A DNA stretch of 64,000 nucleotides from Coffea arabica (GCF_036785885.1 NC_092317.1:3226501-3290500), one strand, 5' to 3'; shown: positions 46,893 to 60,100, counted from the stretch's first letter. Numbers and translations are program-made. Notes: generated by a model not told the origin, from the sequence alone.

Positions 46893-48571
46893 ATGGGACT
46901 CTACTCTTTTGGCCTCTGCTTCCTTCTTCTCTTCAATGTTTTCTTATCCAATGGTATGCTTCTCTAAAATCTCTTGACTTCATTTCTTTTCCTTCCTCCT
47001 CCTTTTCTGTAGAACATTTTTATCCTCTTTAGATGTATTATTATACTTTTAAGTGGGCATGCAGATGCAGATTCTATCTATGCGATGGATCCTCAAAAGC
47101 TTTCATGATCAGCTTATACTTAGGTCTCTATTCTCTAAAAAAAGAATTGTGCTTTCTAGAATGCTAAAATTTTTAAAGGATACTATCTTTTTTTAGCTTT
47201 ACCAGGTTTCCTGCTGGTGATGAACTTAGACTTAGTTTCACCTTCTAATGTTTGGTTTCTACATAAATTGTTTGGTTTCTGTCAACAAGTTTAGCATGTT
47301 CAGGATTTTGTGCAACTTACTAGCTTGCCTCGTCATGAAGATGTCACACTGTCTAGTAGCTTTGGAACTGCTATTTTATCATCATCACCTTGGCAAATCA
47401 AACTATAGCAAGAGATGATATCTTTGTTCATGCAACACCCCTTTGTTTTTTTTTTTGGCTTATCATGGCAGTGTTGATGGTGCATGGTTTTACGGGTACG
47501 TATGGAGTAAATTACGGTAGGATAGCTGACAACCTTCCACCACCAGCAACTGTTGCAATACTTCTCAGGGCAGCAAAGATAAAGAATATCAGAATCTACG
47601 ACGCTGATCATGAAGTTTTGAAGGCCTTTTCAGGATCTGGAATTGAGATAATTGTTGGAGTGGGGAACGAGAATTTGAAAGACATGAGTGTGTATCCTGA
47701 TAATGCTGTATCTTGGGTGAAGGAAAATGTCGAGCCATTCCTTCCAGGTACTAGTATAACAGGAATTGCAGTTGGGAACGAGATCCTTGGAGCTACTGAT
47801 GTAGAACTCTGGGAAGTTCTAGTGCCTGCAGTAAAAAATGTATACCATGCCCTCGAGCAGCTTCACCTGAGTGACAAAATTGAGGTCTCAAGCCCGCATT
47901 CAGAGGCTGTTTTCGCCACAACATTTCCCCCATCCGCAGGCGCATTTAAGGAAAGTATTCTGCCGTACATGAGACCACTTTTGCAGTTCTTTTCTCAAAT
48001 TGGTTCTCCGTTCTATATAAATGCCTATCCATTTCTGGCCTACATCAACGACCCTTCACATATTAATATCAACTACGCACTCGCTCAACGAAATCCTGGT
48101 ATTTATGATGCCAAAACCAATTTGCACTACGATAACATGTTTGAGGCTCAGATTGATGCAGCTTATGCTGCTTTGGAAAAGGTTGGGCACAGTAAGATGC
48201 CGGTTATAGTTTCCGAAACCGGTTGGGCTTCACGGGGAGATGCAAACGAGCCAGGAGCAACGATTAAAAATGCTCAGACTTACAACAAAAACTTGCGTAA
48301 GAGGCTTCTAAAGAAGAAGGGGACGCCTTACAGACCCAAGATACCTGTGAGGGCTTACATTTTTGCCCTGTTCAATGAGGACTCGAAGCCTGGTCCAACT
48401 TCTGAGAGAAACTTTGGATTGTTCAAACCTGATGGCAGCATTTCTTACAACATTGGATTCAAAGGGCTTGCACCTTCATCAGCACACTCTTTAAAGGTCC
48501 TCGCATGTTTCTTTAGTTCATCAATCGTCTTCTTGAATTACATGATTAAGATGCATAGTGCTGATATCTGA
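46893..48571 (+). CDS. Glucan endo-1,3-beta-glucosidase, GH17 family
   Basis: Secreted enzyme that cleaves beta-1,3-glucan (callose). Exons 46893-46953 and 47472-48571 join as AAT G + TG TTG to give 386 aa. Exon 1 encodes MGLYSFGLCFLLLFNVFLSN, a signal peptide, and the intron cuts the signal-peptide region, a classic feature of plant GH17 genes. The long second-exon frame runs upstream to 47390 but has no ATG that gives a signal peptide, which favours the two-exon model. The mature part starts GFTGTYGVNYGRIADNLPPP. Catalytic residues are present: the acid/base E124 in GIAVGNEILG and the nucleophile E269 in VIVSETGWASRG. AYIFALFNEDSKPGPTSERN and FGLFKPDGS are further GH17 hallmarks. There is no X8 domain; a hydrophobic tail (VLACFFSSSIVFLNYMI) may be a GPI-attachment signal. 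The last residues are less conserved and could change with an alternative 3' end. Confidence 0.92.
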
Positions 48572-50383
48572 TGCTGTTTGCTTATGATAAATCATGCTTT
48601 TGGGTTCTAAACTTTGGTCCGGCAAAATGTTTTGTTATTAATTAAACTACGTTTCCTCTTTTTAATATATGACTGCTTCTTGAAGCAAGTAATGACGGGA
48701 AATTTTGCTTTAGAGATTTATTCGTCTTTAATTCTTAAGCTAACGGAATATCTAATTGAAACTCTGCTCTGCCTATATCTTCTTCAACAGCATTTCCTTT
48801 TCTTTCGCCATTTTTGTTTCCCCTGTTAAGGGGACATGTCATTTGCATCGGATGCCTACTGCGGATTTAGCTTCGACAGACATTTGAGATAATGGTACAA
48901 ACACTAGGGTGCTACATATTGCTGAATGGATCACAGAACTTTTTAACTGGTTTAGAAATTAAAGCACAACAAACATAATGTCAGATTTTCTTCCGTGTTG
49001 CTTTTGCTGTACTGATTCTGTTTTATGCCTCCATTTGTGTTGCAGGATCATCGATTGGGTGGATTCTCACTGATTCACTTGATTTATGCAACAATACTGG
49101 TGTTTCACTTTATCTGAGGACTTGGACAAATTTCAGGGACATTCAGATTAATAAAGAGAAGGCATCCAGAGTCCTTTTTCATACGTGTTTGATGCAGAAT
49201 CAGTTTACAATTAGCAAGTTTTAGCTTCCTCTTCGTACACATAGTTGAAATCCATATTTGATTGATTATTTGATTCTGTGATTTGAGTATTCCTGAATTT
49301 GATTGGTGCAATGCCTCATCCACCCTTCCCCTGGACCCTCCTAACCTAACTCAATCTTCCCAGAAATCTTTGGACAAAACGAATTAAACACTTTTATCCT
49401 TTAACCTCGCATTTGCTTGATATTCGTAATTTGCAAATACCTGATCGATTAAAATCTCACCTAACCTTTCCAAATTCTCTGCATAGCAATCGTGAGCGGA
49501 TACTTCAATAACTTCAAAGTAAACAGGTCTCCGTGTTTGAAAACCCCAACTATGTGGCAAGCTTCCTTTTAGAGTCCAAGGCCGTGTTGGAAGGAGAAAT
49601 GTGGACAAGAAAATTGGGTTGTTAAAACTTGGATAGAAAGCTAGTTAGTCTTTATCTTGTTCGACAGTTTTGAAGGAAGAATTAGAACTGAAAATGAAGA
49701 GAAAATTTGGGGTGGGAGAGAAAAATTGGTGCAATCAACCTTTTAGGGGGGACAATTTGAGAGAAGAGTAAATTTTTTTTTTTTTTGAGGGAATTTATCG
49801 GAATTAACCCAAGAAGAAAGAGAGCGAAAGATGGAGGACGGTAAGTAATAGTTTTAACTTCTAATCTCCTAGATTCACCGTTATCAAAGCAATGTTTACC
49901 ACAGTAGAGAGATTAACAATAATTCAAAGAAATATTTTGTAACCTCCTTCATATTCAAAGCAACAGTTGTGCCATATTGACACTGGAAAATTATGTAAAG
50001 GGGATCGACCAATAATTAATTACCATGACGCCGCCCGACCACTTTTAGTTACACCTGAAGTCATTAGTCAATCTCGACTCAGACTTAATTTCCATTAGGC
50101 GACGTACCATTTGTCTTGAAAAAAAATGCAGCATATATGTAAGTTGAATTAGTCACCATTTGCAGCTTTCCAAGTCTTTCGTAAGTCGGGTCCTACCATA
50201 GTGCATTGGTATTTCAGAGAACTCTGCAGTTGCTACCTTTATTAAGACCGCATCCGAAATCGTTCACTACTTAAACCCCCACAGGCACAGGCAGATGGGA
50301 ATCCCCAAGCTCAATCTCTAATCATTCATCACTCCAAATCTCTTATCTAAAATTTTACAATAGGAAATTTCCAAGTTTTGAGG
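48572..50383. other. Spacer between the GH17 and phytocyanin genes
   Basis: Contains the GH17 3' UTR and the promoter of the next gene. No coding signal was recognised. A-rich and T-rich runs occur near 49780. A spliced alternative GH17 3' exon near 49047 was considered but has no sequence support. Confidence 0.5.
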
Positions 50384-51186
50384 ATGAGCAAGTTTGGGTG
50401 CATGGTCGTTTTCTGTGCTTTTTCTGCAGCAATGCTGCAGCAAGGTGCAACAGCAGAGGTGTATGTGGTTGGAGATTCCATTGGGTGGGCTATCCCCCAA
50501 AATGGTGCTGCTGCTTACGCCGACTGGGCTTCTGGTAAAAACTTCAAAGTCGGTGACATCCTAGGTAATGAACTAATAATGACATGATCATCTTCATTTC
50601 GCATCAATTCTCAATTTACAAAAGGATGTACTACTCTAGTTAATACGTCACATTTCACTCAGTCAACAACAATAATGTGTTCGCTTAATTTGCTTTCTTT
50701 GTTTCTTTCCCTCCAGTGTTCAACTTCGTAACCAACCAACACGATGTCCAGCAAGTACCCAAGGCATCCTACGATGCATGCAATTCAAACAATGCAATAG
50801 GCGGCATGATCACGAATGGACCAGCAAATGTAACTCTCATATCCACCGGAGCTCATTACTTCATTTGCACTTTCAATGGCCATTGCAAAGCAGGTCAGAA
50901 GCTAGCCATTTCGGTGAGCGGCTCAGCTGGCACTCCAGGGGCCAATCCTCCCGCTAGGACCCCTGCTCCCACAACGACTCCTACCGCTCCTTCTCCACCC
51001 TCTAACCAGCCGCCTGGTGCTCGTGCACCAACGCCTTCACCAGCTCCCAAAGCTGACGGACCTTCTGCTGCAACACCAACAGCCGTGACCACCCCACCAC
51101 CACCTCCTCCTACTTCATCCTCGAATGCTGTGTTTGCCGGCCTTGGTTTCGGCATTGCATCCGTTGCCGTGGGCCTTTTCGTCTAA
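50384..51186 (+). CDS. Stellacyanin-like phytocyanin, arabinogalactan-type, GPI-anchored
   Basis: Blue-copper protein of the cell surface. Exons 50384-50564 and 50717-51186 join as CTA G + TG TTC to give 216 aa. Residues 1-24 are a signal peptide (cleavage near ATA/EVYVVGD). The plastocyanin-like domain spans about residues 25-128 (EVYVVGDSIGWAIP, YADWASGKNFKVGDILVFNF). All four type-1 copper ligands are visible: H69 (TNQHDV), C111, H116 and Q121 (FICTFNGHCKAGQKLAI); Gln at the axial position is the stellacyanin type rather than Met of uclacyanins. C82 and C117 can form the usual disulfide. A Pro/Ala/Thr/Ser-rich region (about 130-192) is a likely arabinogalactan glycomodule, followed by a hydrophobic tail (VFAGLGFGIASVAVGLFV) as a GPI signal. 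The presence of ligands separates it from early nodulin-like proteins. The intron position is typical of phytocyanins. Confidence 0.93.
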
Positions 51187-53896
51187 ACATGGAAGGACAT
51201 GAAGGAGATATTCTTGATTTTGATGTTTATTTTGGGTAGTCTTTCAACAATTAATAATATTGTGCTTGGGTCGCGTAGAGTGTAGACTGTTACTGTATTT
51301 AGCCATCAGAAAATGTTATCAATAAAATTCATGGATTTTTGGGGTATTAATGCCTGCTTACGTCTAAAGAATCACGTCTTTTTCATTCTGATTTCACATT
51401 GACAGCACACCATCTCCATGCGGCCAATGGAGCTCAAGACTGTAAACCATTTCATTAGTCCAGACTTCACACTCCAAAGAGGTTGCAGTTTTAACTCTTT
51501 TTTTTAAAAAATATAAATTAGGGAGTATAATGGTCTAAGAAAATAATTGAAAAAAGTCACGAGAAAATCAACTAGTACGGTTGGCTAACTTGACCGGAGG
51601 TTCAATCTGGATCGGGCTTAATCTGCTGTTTTGCGGTTCTCAAGTAATCTGTTCTACAATTACGAGTAAAGACTTGAGTTGACTATACAATCAGTATACA
51701 TGATGACACTGAGAAATTAGTATTTCCTCGTCTTATATAATGCCTAATGCATCAGAGCTAATGTTAGTACTTGTATGATTCTTATCTCCATTAACAATAC
51801 AAAAGGAGCACGTTTGAAACAACAACAAACTTAGTTGATAAATGTCTTCCACCATTCACTATAAAATTAAACATTTTGACGTTATGCAGGAATTGAAAAG
51901 ATCACATGAACTAAACTAATTTATTTATCGAGTGGCGGTGAAGTGTTAGCTAGTTTAAGTAATTGCTGGACAAAATATATACTTGCATTCATCGTGAAAC
52001 AACTGATCAAGAACAGCAATAACCGGAAACATATAAAGTAAAATGCAGACTTCTCCAAAGATTCTCCTCTATATATTTGAGGGTAATATGATCCTCCGTA
52101 ATTGAAAATTGAGAAAAAGAAAAAAGTGATCTACACTACAACTTGTGGTTCAGAAAGTTCGAAAAGAAATGCTAACTTAGTTACAGCTAAGATCGCGAAT
52201 TATAATAGTCACTTGACTGGAACTCATCTACATAATTAATTGTTTCAAATGGAAGCTTCTGCCGCCTATCACAAGTCACAACTAACAAAAATGTTGAAAA
52301 ATTACCAACTCCAAGATTCAAGAACCCCCACAAAAAATTGTCCTAGAAAAAGTTGACCAATCAAAGTATGTGAAATGCTGACCAAAATGATCATTACCAT
52401 GACAAATTAAACATAACGCTGGAATAAATTAAAAATGTATCACGATCGAGAACGATGTAAGGATGGATATAGCTGTCAAAATGTCTTGCTTTTCGCAACG
52501 GTTATGTTCCCCCTTTTACGTCTTGTACCAACCAACTAGGGCTGCAGACCAGGAATTTCTGCATGTTGTAGTATCGTTATATATGGTGCACATAAATAAG
52601 TTTGGCACTTTTGTCGGTGTGTCTGGTATTTGCGTGGACTAAATAATAGACTTTGAACCTTGTAATGTGATCACGGTACATTTTTTCTTTGGCCCTTACG
52701 TCCTTTATTAGAGTTTTAATGTCAATTTCGGCTGTCTTGGAGGCTTGACGAATGCTCCTTAATTAAGCTTGAAAGTTGATAATTGACACCAAATGTGCGG
52801 CTCTTTCTACTTTGTCTTTCCTTTCCTTTGTTTGTGTGTGTGTGTGTGTGTGTGTGTGGGGGGTAAAAGTCATAAGATTGACTGACTCTCTGAAGGAGAT
52901 GGAGCCGATTGTTGTGAGGACCTCAAGGGCATGTAATTGGCCAACAATTAGTTGCTGAGTTTTGATGGGCATATATTTATATATATACACTAACTAGATG
53001 GTTGGATGGAATGGTTGATTATTTCGAATCTGACCTTTATTCCCGTCAATGGCCGTGCCCGTCACTCCGGCGACCCTTCAAAAAAGCCTCAACCACTCTC
53101 ATTCAAAGTGGAAGCCACGATTGACTTCTTCTTTTGTCTCCTGGGCTTAATTCATTAGACTTTTAAAATGTAGTAGTATCAACCAAGTTTTGGGGATCAG
53201 CTAATTATTACGTATTAATCTGGTAGAGTGTGAGTGTCATGGGGACAAAAGGTTGAGTAAAACAAAGAGCACAAAAGAAAAGGGAAGAACAATTGTCTCA
53301 AATAGAACGCCACTCCTATGGAACAAAAAACTTTTTAGAAAACTTTTGATTCTTCTAGTGAGATTATACCACTACTACTATAAAGTATCCTCAAAATCCA
53401 GTTCAGGACATTTAGTCGGTTGATTCTCAAGTACGTCCTCCCTCCTCCTAATTAAAGATTTTTTGGTCCCCCATAAACCAACAACGTACCCTTCTTCCTT
53501 CTTCGCTGTTATAAAATTTGGAGTTCTCCATTATATTGAATCAAAAATAATTGAGTAAATATTTTAGACTTGGCTCAAGCAAAGATATTTAGGACTTTTG
53601 TTTATTTATCCGACAAAGAACATCGTACAATGCGATACTTCGAAGAAAGGAAAATAATCCCTGTGAAGCTATACAATACAAGGAATGAATCACTTTGGTG
53701 AGAAGGGTTAAGCCGCAATGGATGGCCGCAGCACCAGTGAGGAACGAAAGCCAAAAAAGAAAAGGGATTTACTGATATACTACTACTTACTACTGCATGA
53801 TAAAAGAAGTAAGCATGTGCTGAAACTCTTATTTAAACACAAAGTGAAGCTCAGACAAAGCGACGCTACTCCGGTAAATATGTCCAAAGTACGAGA
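51187..53896. other. Spacer between the phytocyanin and LURP-one-related genes
   Basis: These two genes converge on this spacer, so it contains both 3' ends. A GT dinucleotide repeat lies at about 52832-52858. Open frames at 52763-52990 read through that repeat and are not genes. No other structure was seen. Confidence 0.55.
52832..52863. repeat. GT microsatellite
   Basis: About 13 GT units followed by a short G run. A simple repeat in the spacer. Confidence 0.9.
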
Positions 53897-55138
53897 TTAA
53901 GAAGCATCCTCGGTGGTGGGGTGCACGGTAACCTTGGAGTTGTCATCAACAACCTCGTCATCACCGTAGATCTGATCGAGTACAAGGATCAGTCCCATGG
54001 CAAAGGCCCCATCGAAACCAGGCCGTAGTGAAAGACAGAACACGTCCTTCCCAAGCATCACATTCGCCGAAGCGTCCACTTTGCGTCGAATCTCAGCCAC
54101 TGATTCCTTCTCCGCATTAAAGAATGTGCAGCACCTCTGTGCATAGGAGCCCTCGATGTGGTACTCCTCGCCGGAGTTGTTGTACATGTCCACCGTCAAT
54201 CCCGACCGTCCGATCATTGATGATCTGCGCACGCTGAAAATTGGCTTCTGGCCCTCCACCCTCTCTCCTAGGAAACCTTCCCATCTCTGATGAAGGCTAG
54301 GCCTCTGCAGTACCCCCAAATACCAAAACAAAACTTAGCATGTTTCGTCAGCCTCCGGTTTGAAAAAGTATTAATAATAAGCCAATTATTAAAAAAAATT
54401 TAATACTGCTTACCCCATGCTGTTTGATTACTACATGAATACCAAAAATGGCGAAGATGTTTTAAAACAGAGATGAGATTTTTTCATTATCCAGTAAATG
54501 GACTCGGAATTATTTATTATTCAAGGGTAGCTGGCCAGTTCTTTTGACCAAATTGGGGGTCGGTTGACATTTCTTTCGTGAAAGAGGAAAAAAAAGAAAT
54601 CACAGAAGTCAACAAGAAAGAATCCTCTGAACTCCAGAAGCTTGACCCAGCACTGAGTTATGTGGCTGAAACTCGAAACGGGAAAAGAAGGAGAGCTGAA
54701 GCTAGTAAGATCACCAACCAGGTAGACTCACTTAATTCCATTAGATTAAATGGCTAGTCTAGCAAAGCAAAAACGTGCGCATTTTGGATCTTCATTCCAA
54801 ATCTGATTGGGATACTTTAGCATGTATTATGTATTGAACATCAATAAACGCAAAAATTTGCACGTACAAGCGTAGAGCCATTAGATTTTGTTGGTGAAAA
54901 AGTACAAGCGTACCTTGCGGCGGACGGTGAGGAGGCATTTCCCAGAAGCGTCCATCAGAACGAGCTCACTCTTGTCGGAGTCGGGCCCGTAGGTATCAAC
55001 TCGGAAAACCAGCTGTCCTTTGCAGTCATACACGGTAAAGCCGTCGCCGGCGAAGAAAAGGGACGTCTTGAGAACTGTGAAATGCGTCTCTTCTTCGTAT
55101 ATGAACCCATCTTCTACCACTGCACAACAACCCCTCAT
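53897..55138 (-). CDS. LURP-one-related (DUF567, tubby-like fold) protein
   Basis: Minus-strand exons 54914-55138 (first) and 53897-54304 (second) join in phase zero (CGC AAG + AGG CCT) to give 210 aa, the usual length. The family has a tubby-like beta-barrel with a central helix; LURP1 is needed for basal defence against Hyaloperonospora in Arabidopsis, but most members, including this group, have no assigned role. Visible motifs: FTVLKTSLFFAGDGFTVYDC, QLVFRVDTYGPD, ELVLMDASGKCLLTVRRK, RPSLHQRWEGFLGE, KPIFSVRRSS, YHIEGSYAQRCCTFFNAEKE, EIRRKVDASANVMLGKDVFC and the C-terminal hydrophobic helix GFDGAFAMGLILVLDQIYGD. The start MRGCCAVVEDGFIYEEE is the first ATG on the strand after the CT-rich leader. 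It is the only minus-strand gene. It resembles the Arabidopsis LOR genes At3g15810 and At1g80120 (recalled); I cannot choose between them. Confidence 0.93.
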
Positions 55139-55412
55139 TCTCTGTTTTTATCTGAATTTTCTCCTCAAAGCCGGATCTCAAAATAAAATATCTAACACAG
55201 TTCACTCCTTTCAAGAATATGATTTTAATAGGGAAGACAGGAAAGATAGGGAGATATTTTTATGATGATGATGATGTGAAGAGGAAAGGGCCACACGAGG
55301 TAAAGGAGGAGCGGGAGAGTATCTAACGTCAAGTAGATTTCGGAGGGTACAATGAATGAGACGTGTGCGTAGGTATTAATATAGGGTTTTGTCTTTGGGA
55401 GGAGCTCAACAG

Positions 55413-55455
55413 AGGGGGGAGAGAGAGAGAGAGAAAGAGAGCGAGCGAGGGAGGG
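55413..55455. repeat. GA-rich microsatellite upstream of the LURP-one-related gene
   Basis: GAGAGAGAGAGAGAGAAAGAG on the plus strand, i.e. CT repeats in the sense direction of the minus-strand gene, about 280 bases before its start codon. Such CT tracts are common near plant transcription starts. Confidence 0.75.
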
Positions 55456-56039
55456 GTGGTAAGTAAATGGTAATCAAGTAATCATCGATCGTATTATAAG
55501 CAGACGTATGCACCGCACAGAATATGTTTCTGCAACGCACAAAAACACACGCACTGAGGAATATTAAAAAGGTCCACGTCAAGAATCGTCGGCCCTTGGA
55601 GTTCGGCGTCGGAGGAGGTGGACCCTTTTTCAAGAATGGAATACTAAAGCTGCGAATCTGGTGGTGCAATTTATGTGGAGTTCGAACACTCGTACAAAAG
55701 ATGCTACAGGAATCCAATTGACTTTCCCAACTTTTCACCATTCATCAAATTCTTACTTCTAACAGACGACAATTAGTCGGTAACTTACGTTCAAGCCATT
55801 CCACTAGATTGACATTAGGTTGGACATTACTCGAGCCACAAGTTTTATTGTACTTTGTGTCGATGATTTTTTTTTTTTTTTTTTTTAAGGAGTGTCGATG
55901 ACCTTGATGCGTGCATACTCAAAATTCAAAATAATCTTGCTTGTAAGGGTAGGAAAAACATTTTAACAACTGCAAAATTTTGTTTGGACTTAAAAGTTAG
56001 TAAATAGATGAAGGAACTTTTTCGAGGGTCCATACTCCA

Positions 56040-56430
56040 GACAAATTAGTTCTGTCATTCAACTTTACTAAGCCGATAACTAGTACGAGTACTAACGAAT
56101 TTAATCAAGTCGGACACTCTAACGTTCAAATTCGTTTAAATATATTAACAAGTTAGAAATTGTATTAAGTTTGGCTTGTTTATTTTCTAAATTAAAGTCA
56201 AACGAGTTTTTACTAAATTGAACTTGAGTCCAGCTTGAGTGGTTTAAAGTTTTTCACATATAAATTTTAATTTTATACTAATCAAGCCAAACTCGAGCCT
56301 AAGTTTAAAATTTTATCAAAACAAAAGACTGCAGGTTGAGATCTGCTTGATTAGTTTGCTAACCAATCTCAAATGAACTCTTACCAGACCAAACTTGATC
56401 GAATATCGAGCAACTTATATATAGTTCCGC
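56040..56430. repeat. Old copy of a CGAGCTT/AAGCTCG-word repeat
   Basis: Repeated words such as AACTTGAGTCCAGCTTGAG, AAACTCGAGCC and CAAACTTGATCGAATATCGAG recur on both strands, as in the better preserved repeat at 60951-61401. The ends cannot be placed exactly and divergence is high. Confidence 0.45.
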
Positions 56431-56878
56431 TTCTCAGCCTAATAACTAATTCAATAAGGTAAACTTTGGAAAAGGCTAACTAGACTTTGTTTTGACTTGG
56501 TTAATCCACAAGCTTATGTGTGGATGACAATAGTATTATGCCAAAAAAAAAAAAGGAAGAAAGAAAGGACAAGAATGTCGATTAAATTCTTGAAAGAAAC
56601 AAAATGCTAATAACAGATTAAACATAGACGGTAGATTAGTTAAATTATAACGTCCTACATTTAACATCGGAATTAAGTTAAGATACAATTAATTGGTTAA
56701 TCTAATACTAAAGTTTGGGAATAACTACTAACTGAGCCTAAATATTCTAGACCCGTGATTTTTCAAGACTAAAATCATACAAGGAGCATGAAATAAAAGG
56801 TTATCACCATCGTACCAAAATCATTAATTATCGTTTGTCTTCTTAATATTGCTCCTTAGCATGTTCACATACTAATTA

Positions 56879-57197
56879 CTCCCTCCATCTCACTTTGATA
56901 GTTTTGGTTATTTTTTCACACACTTTAAGAAAAATTAGCTAACTTTATTGAAAGAGTAAATTTAACAATTATTTTTCTAAAATACCCACATATTAATATT
57001 TGGAGTATGAATAATCACTATATCTTTACATTAATTACAACAACAATATTATGAAAAGTTGCACCATTCAAGTATATTAAATAAGGAGACGTTTTAGAGA
57101 AGTTACAAGTTAATTAAAATTTTCAGTTGAAAGTTGGACATGAAAATTGGAACGCATGAATAAAGAAAATAAAACTATCAAAGTGGAACGGAAGGAA
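56879..57197 (+). mobile_element. Stowaway-like MITE, copy 3
   Basis: The ends CTCCCTCCATCTCACTTTGA and (reverse complement) TTCCTTCCGTTCCACTTTGA lie between TA dinucleotides (56877-56878 and 57198-57199). It shares TIRs and interior words (TTTTTTCACACACTTTAAG, TAGCTAACTTTATTG) with copies at 26526 and 27405 but is more diverged, so it probably inserted earlier. Confidence 0.75.
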
Positions 57198-60100
57198 TAT
57201 AATATAATAGACCTAACAATTCTGTATTGTGCTAATACACTTTAAAACTCTATGTCATGCAACTAACTTTGTCTGAACAGATTCTGCCGTAATTTGACAA
57301 TTTATATTCCTTCTGACTTGTAGGAACAAAATCCAGTCCTTTGGAACATGATGCTTACTGGATTAAAGACGATAAAATGGAGAAGGAAAAATTCATAGCT
57401 ACAACCTAGAAAGCCATAGCTAGTTAATTAGAGCATCTCTTACCGTGGGTTTCCAGCGCGTAACTTTTGACAGATATATATTTTCGAAAATGCATTTAAA
57501 AGTATCGACCATATATTCCATTAATGAGCGCATTTAGCTGATGTATTTGCTGAAGATAAGTTTTGTGCTGAAAACATGAGTTCTCATTTTGTGCTTACAT
57601 TTTGCTTTTTTCTGTCCCTTATTATTAATTCTAGATGTTGATGTTACTAATTAAAAACTTTCAGAGCGTTTATCTTTTGGCTTTTCCCTTTTAAGAAGTT
57701 CAATCATTGCCCACTAAAAATAATAATACATTTTGTTGTTTGTGTTCTCAATTTCTGGCTGAATCAAGTAGTGGCATCTGCGGGTGTATTAGGTAGCTAG
57801 TAAATCTTGGTCTAACGCTTTGCACTCTAGAAATAAGAAAAATCCGCGGCACAACTCTCCAACCTTTACAACGGCGTTGTGTATTTGACATCTGTCCTGC
57901 CATGTTGCCATATTTGGATTTGTTTAATAATAACATGAACATCATCAATTTTTATATACCTAACCGCCAAATATCACCAGACTATGAAATGGCTTGATTT
58001 TTTTTTTTTTTTTTTTAAAAACTGTTCGGATAAGTATTGACAGGATATAGGATAGAGGTATGATATTTGTAGTGCGAAAATGCAAAAGAAAAAGGAAAAA
58101 CAGTTCAGGAAAATGAGTTGGATCTCTACTTACGAAAAAAGGAATTGGCGAACTAGGTATCGATTCAACCCCCAAAAAAAAAAAAAGAATTAATAAAATA
58201 AAGAGGGCAGCTTTCCCGTGTTAAACAGCAAAAAGGTTTCCTTTTTTTTGTCTATAGGGGGAAAAATAGATCAAAGGAGAATAATTAAAGCTAGTCATCT
58301 TTTTTTTCTGGAGAGGATAACTATTATATAATTTAATCTATTCTGAATCAACATCGAATTAAACTGATATATTATGCATCCATCTGAATATTTTAAAATC
58401 AAGCCACTTTAAATATGACGATTGATGGGAGGCAATTTTCGGATGGTAGTCATCAGTAGCACAGGATTCGACGTTGACTTCTAGTATTCATGCGAACTAA
58501 AATATCCCTTCCGGACAATATTCCTTTTGCAGATGCGCTTTTCTGACGTCCTTACTGACGGAATAGTATTCTAAATAAAGATTGAAAATGACATTTTGCT
58601 TTTGATCATAATCATCACAATTACCATTGATAACCTAAAAAAATAACCAACGAAGTTTCCATGTGTAAGTGTAGCAAGTACATCAGAGAATCCACTGGCG
58701 TGGTAGTGGCGGTTCTGCTGGTATCACGGCAAACATATTACCGGAGGCTTCCACTTCCAGCATATCATCATAGCCACGCCAAAAGATAGACCATTCCAGC
58801 TCCCACCTATTTTTATCTTTTCACTTTTACTCTATCATGGGGGAAGGTTTGGCTTGACAGCATATGTTATATTTTCACGATCGAACTTCCTAAATATCAT
58901 GCTAATTTGTAAATAAATAATTAGCCTGACCCGTGCAAGGTTTTTTAAAATTGGGAACCTACTTTGGATCGATTTGGAAGTAATAGGATCAAATCATAGG
59001 TAGGATCATGGAACTGAAAAAATATTTTGAATAGTAAAATCATAGGACACACCTCTTAAAACCATGATGTTTAATTTCGAAATGACCCTTATCTTTGTTT
59101 GAAATATTGCATTAAAAGGATGAAAAGGTTAGGTAACACGCATTGTAATTTGACGTGACACACTCGATTACGTGCTATAATCTCATGCCATATATGGAAA
59201 GTGGGTAAAGCTAAACCACAAATTATTGCTACTTTTTCTGGGATAATCTAAACAGCTTCAAGAGCAGCAACCCGGTCAAAGCTGTGCCATGAATCAAATT
59301 AGTCATCTTCTCTACATATTGTCGCCACGCCCCCTTTTTCTCACCTAAAGTATTCGTTCATGAAGTAGGATTGAATAATAAAGCAAAACTTTTGATAGTG
59401 GGTTCTACTTTCGATGGCTTTATAATCAGCAGCTCGTGGAACTCAATTAAAACGCAAAAAAAAAAAAAGGAAGAAAAACAAATTAATCAGTGGAAGATTC
59501 TATTATGATAGCAACAACTACAAGGACAAAAAACAGTACGTGTAAATGGCATCTGAAAACAGCGGGTAATCCACCGTCCCACTCCCTTATCTAGTGGGTA
59601 TAGGATAAAAAGTAAGAGCAGTAAGGTCAGCTGAACAACTGTACACTAATATCCAGTAACAGGAACCACACTGTTATATACTAAATTCTTTGACTTTTTA
59701 AAGTACTAATTGCTTGCTTTTTTAATCCATGCATATAAGTAATGGATTTGTAATTCAATGGACTAGCAACAGTCATCGAGTGCAGTCACAGTCAGCGAAC
59801 ATTACACCTCGCGCTCCATTTTGTAATTTTCCTCACTCTAAACTAGTTAAATCCTGATTCTTGAACAGCTTTACTAATTTTCAAAAGGAGATTAAGATTT
59901 TGTCCACAATAACCCGTGGCTAATCCTTTTGTTGGAAAGCCATAACTTCTTTATGCAAGACTTGGTAAGACAGAATTACGTGTTCTTCAGTCTTTTTCTT
60001 CTGATAAACACTCTTTAAGAAGTTTCCAGTTCTTCTTTTTCTTTTTTAGGTTCTTTTCAAAGGGCGTGTTGAGTTTGCAATAATCAGTTCTTGGCCTGAA

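Noticed and set aside
49040-49130. Alternative last exon of the GH17 gene after an AG at about 49046
   Set aside because: The translated sequence resembles no GH17 C-terminus and the modelled stop at 48571 already gives a plausible tail.
50895-51155. Gly/Val-rich minus-strand frame
   Set aside because: Antisense of the Pro/Ala/Thr-rich region of the phytocyanin.
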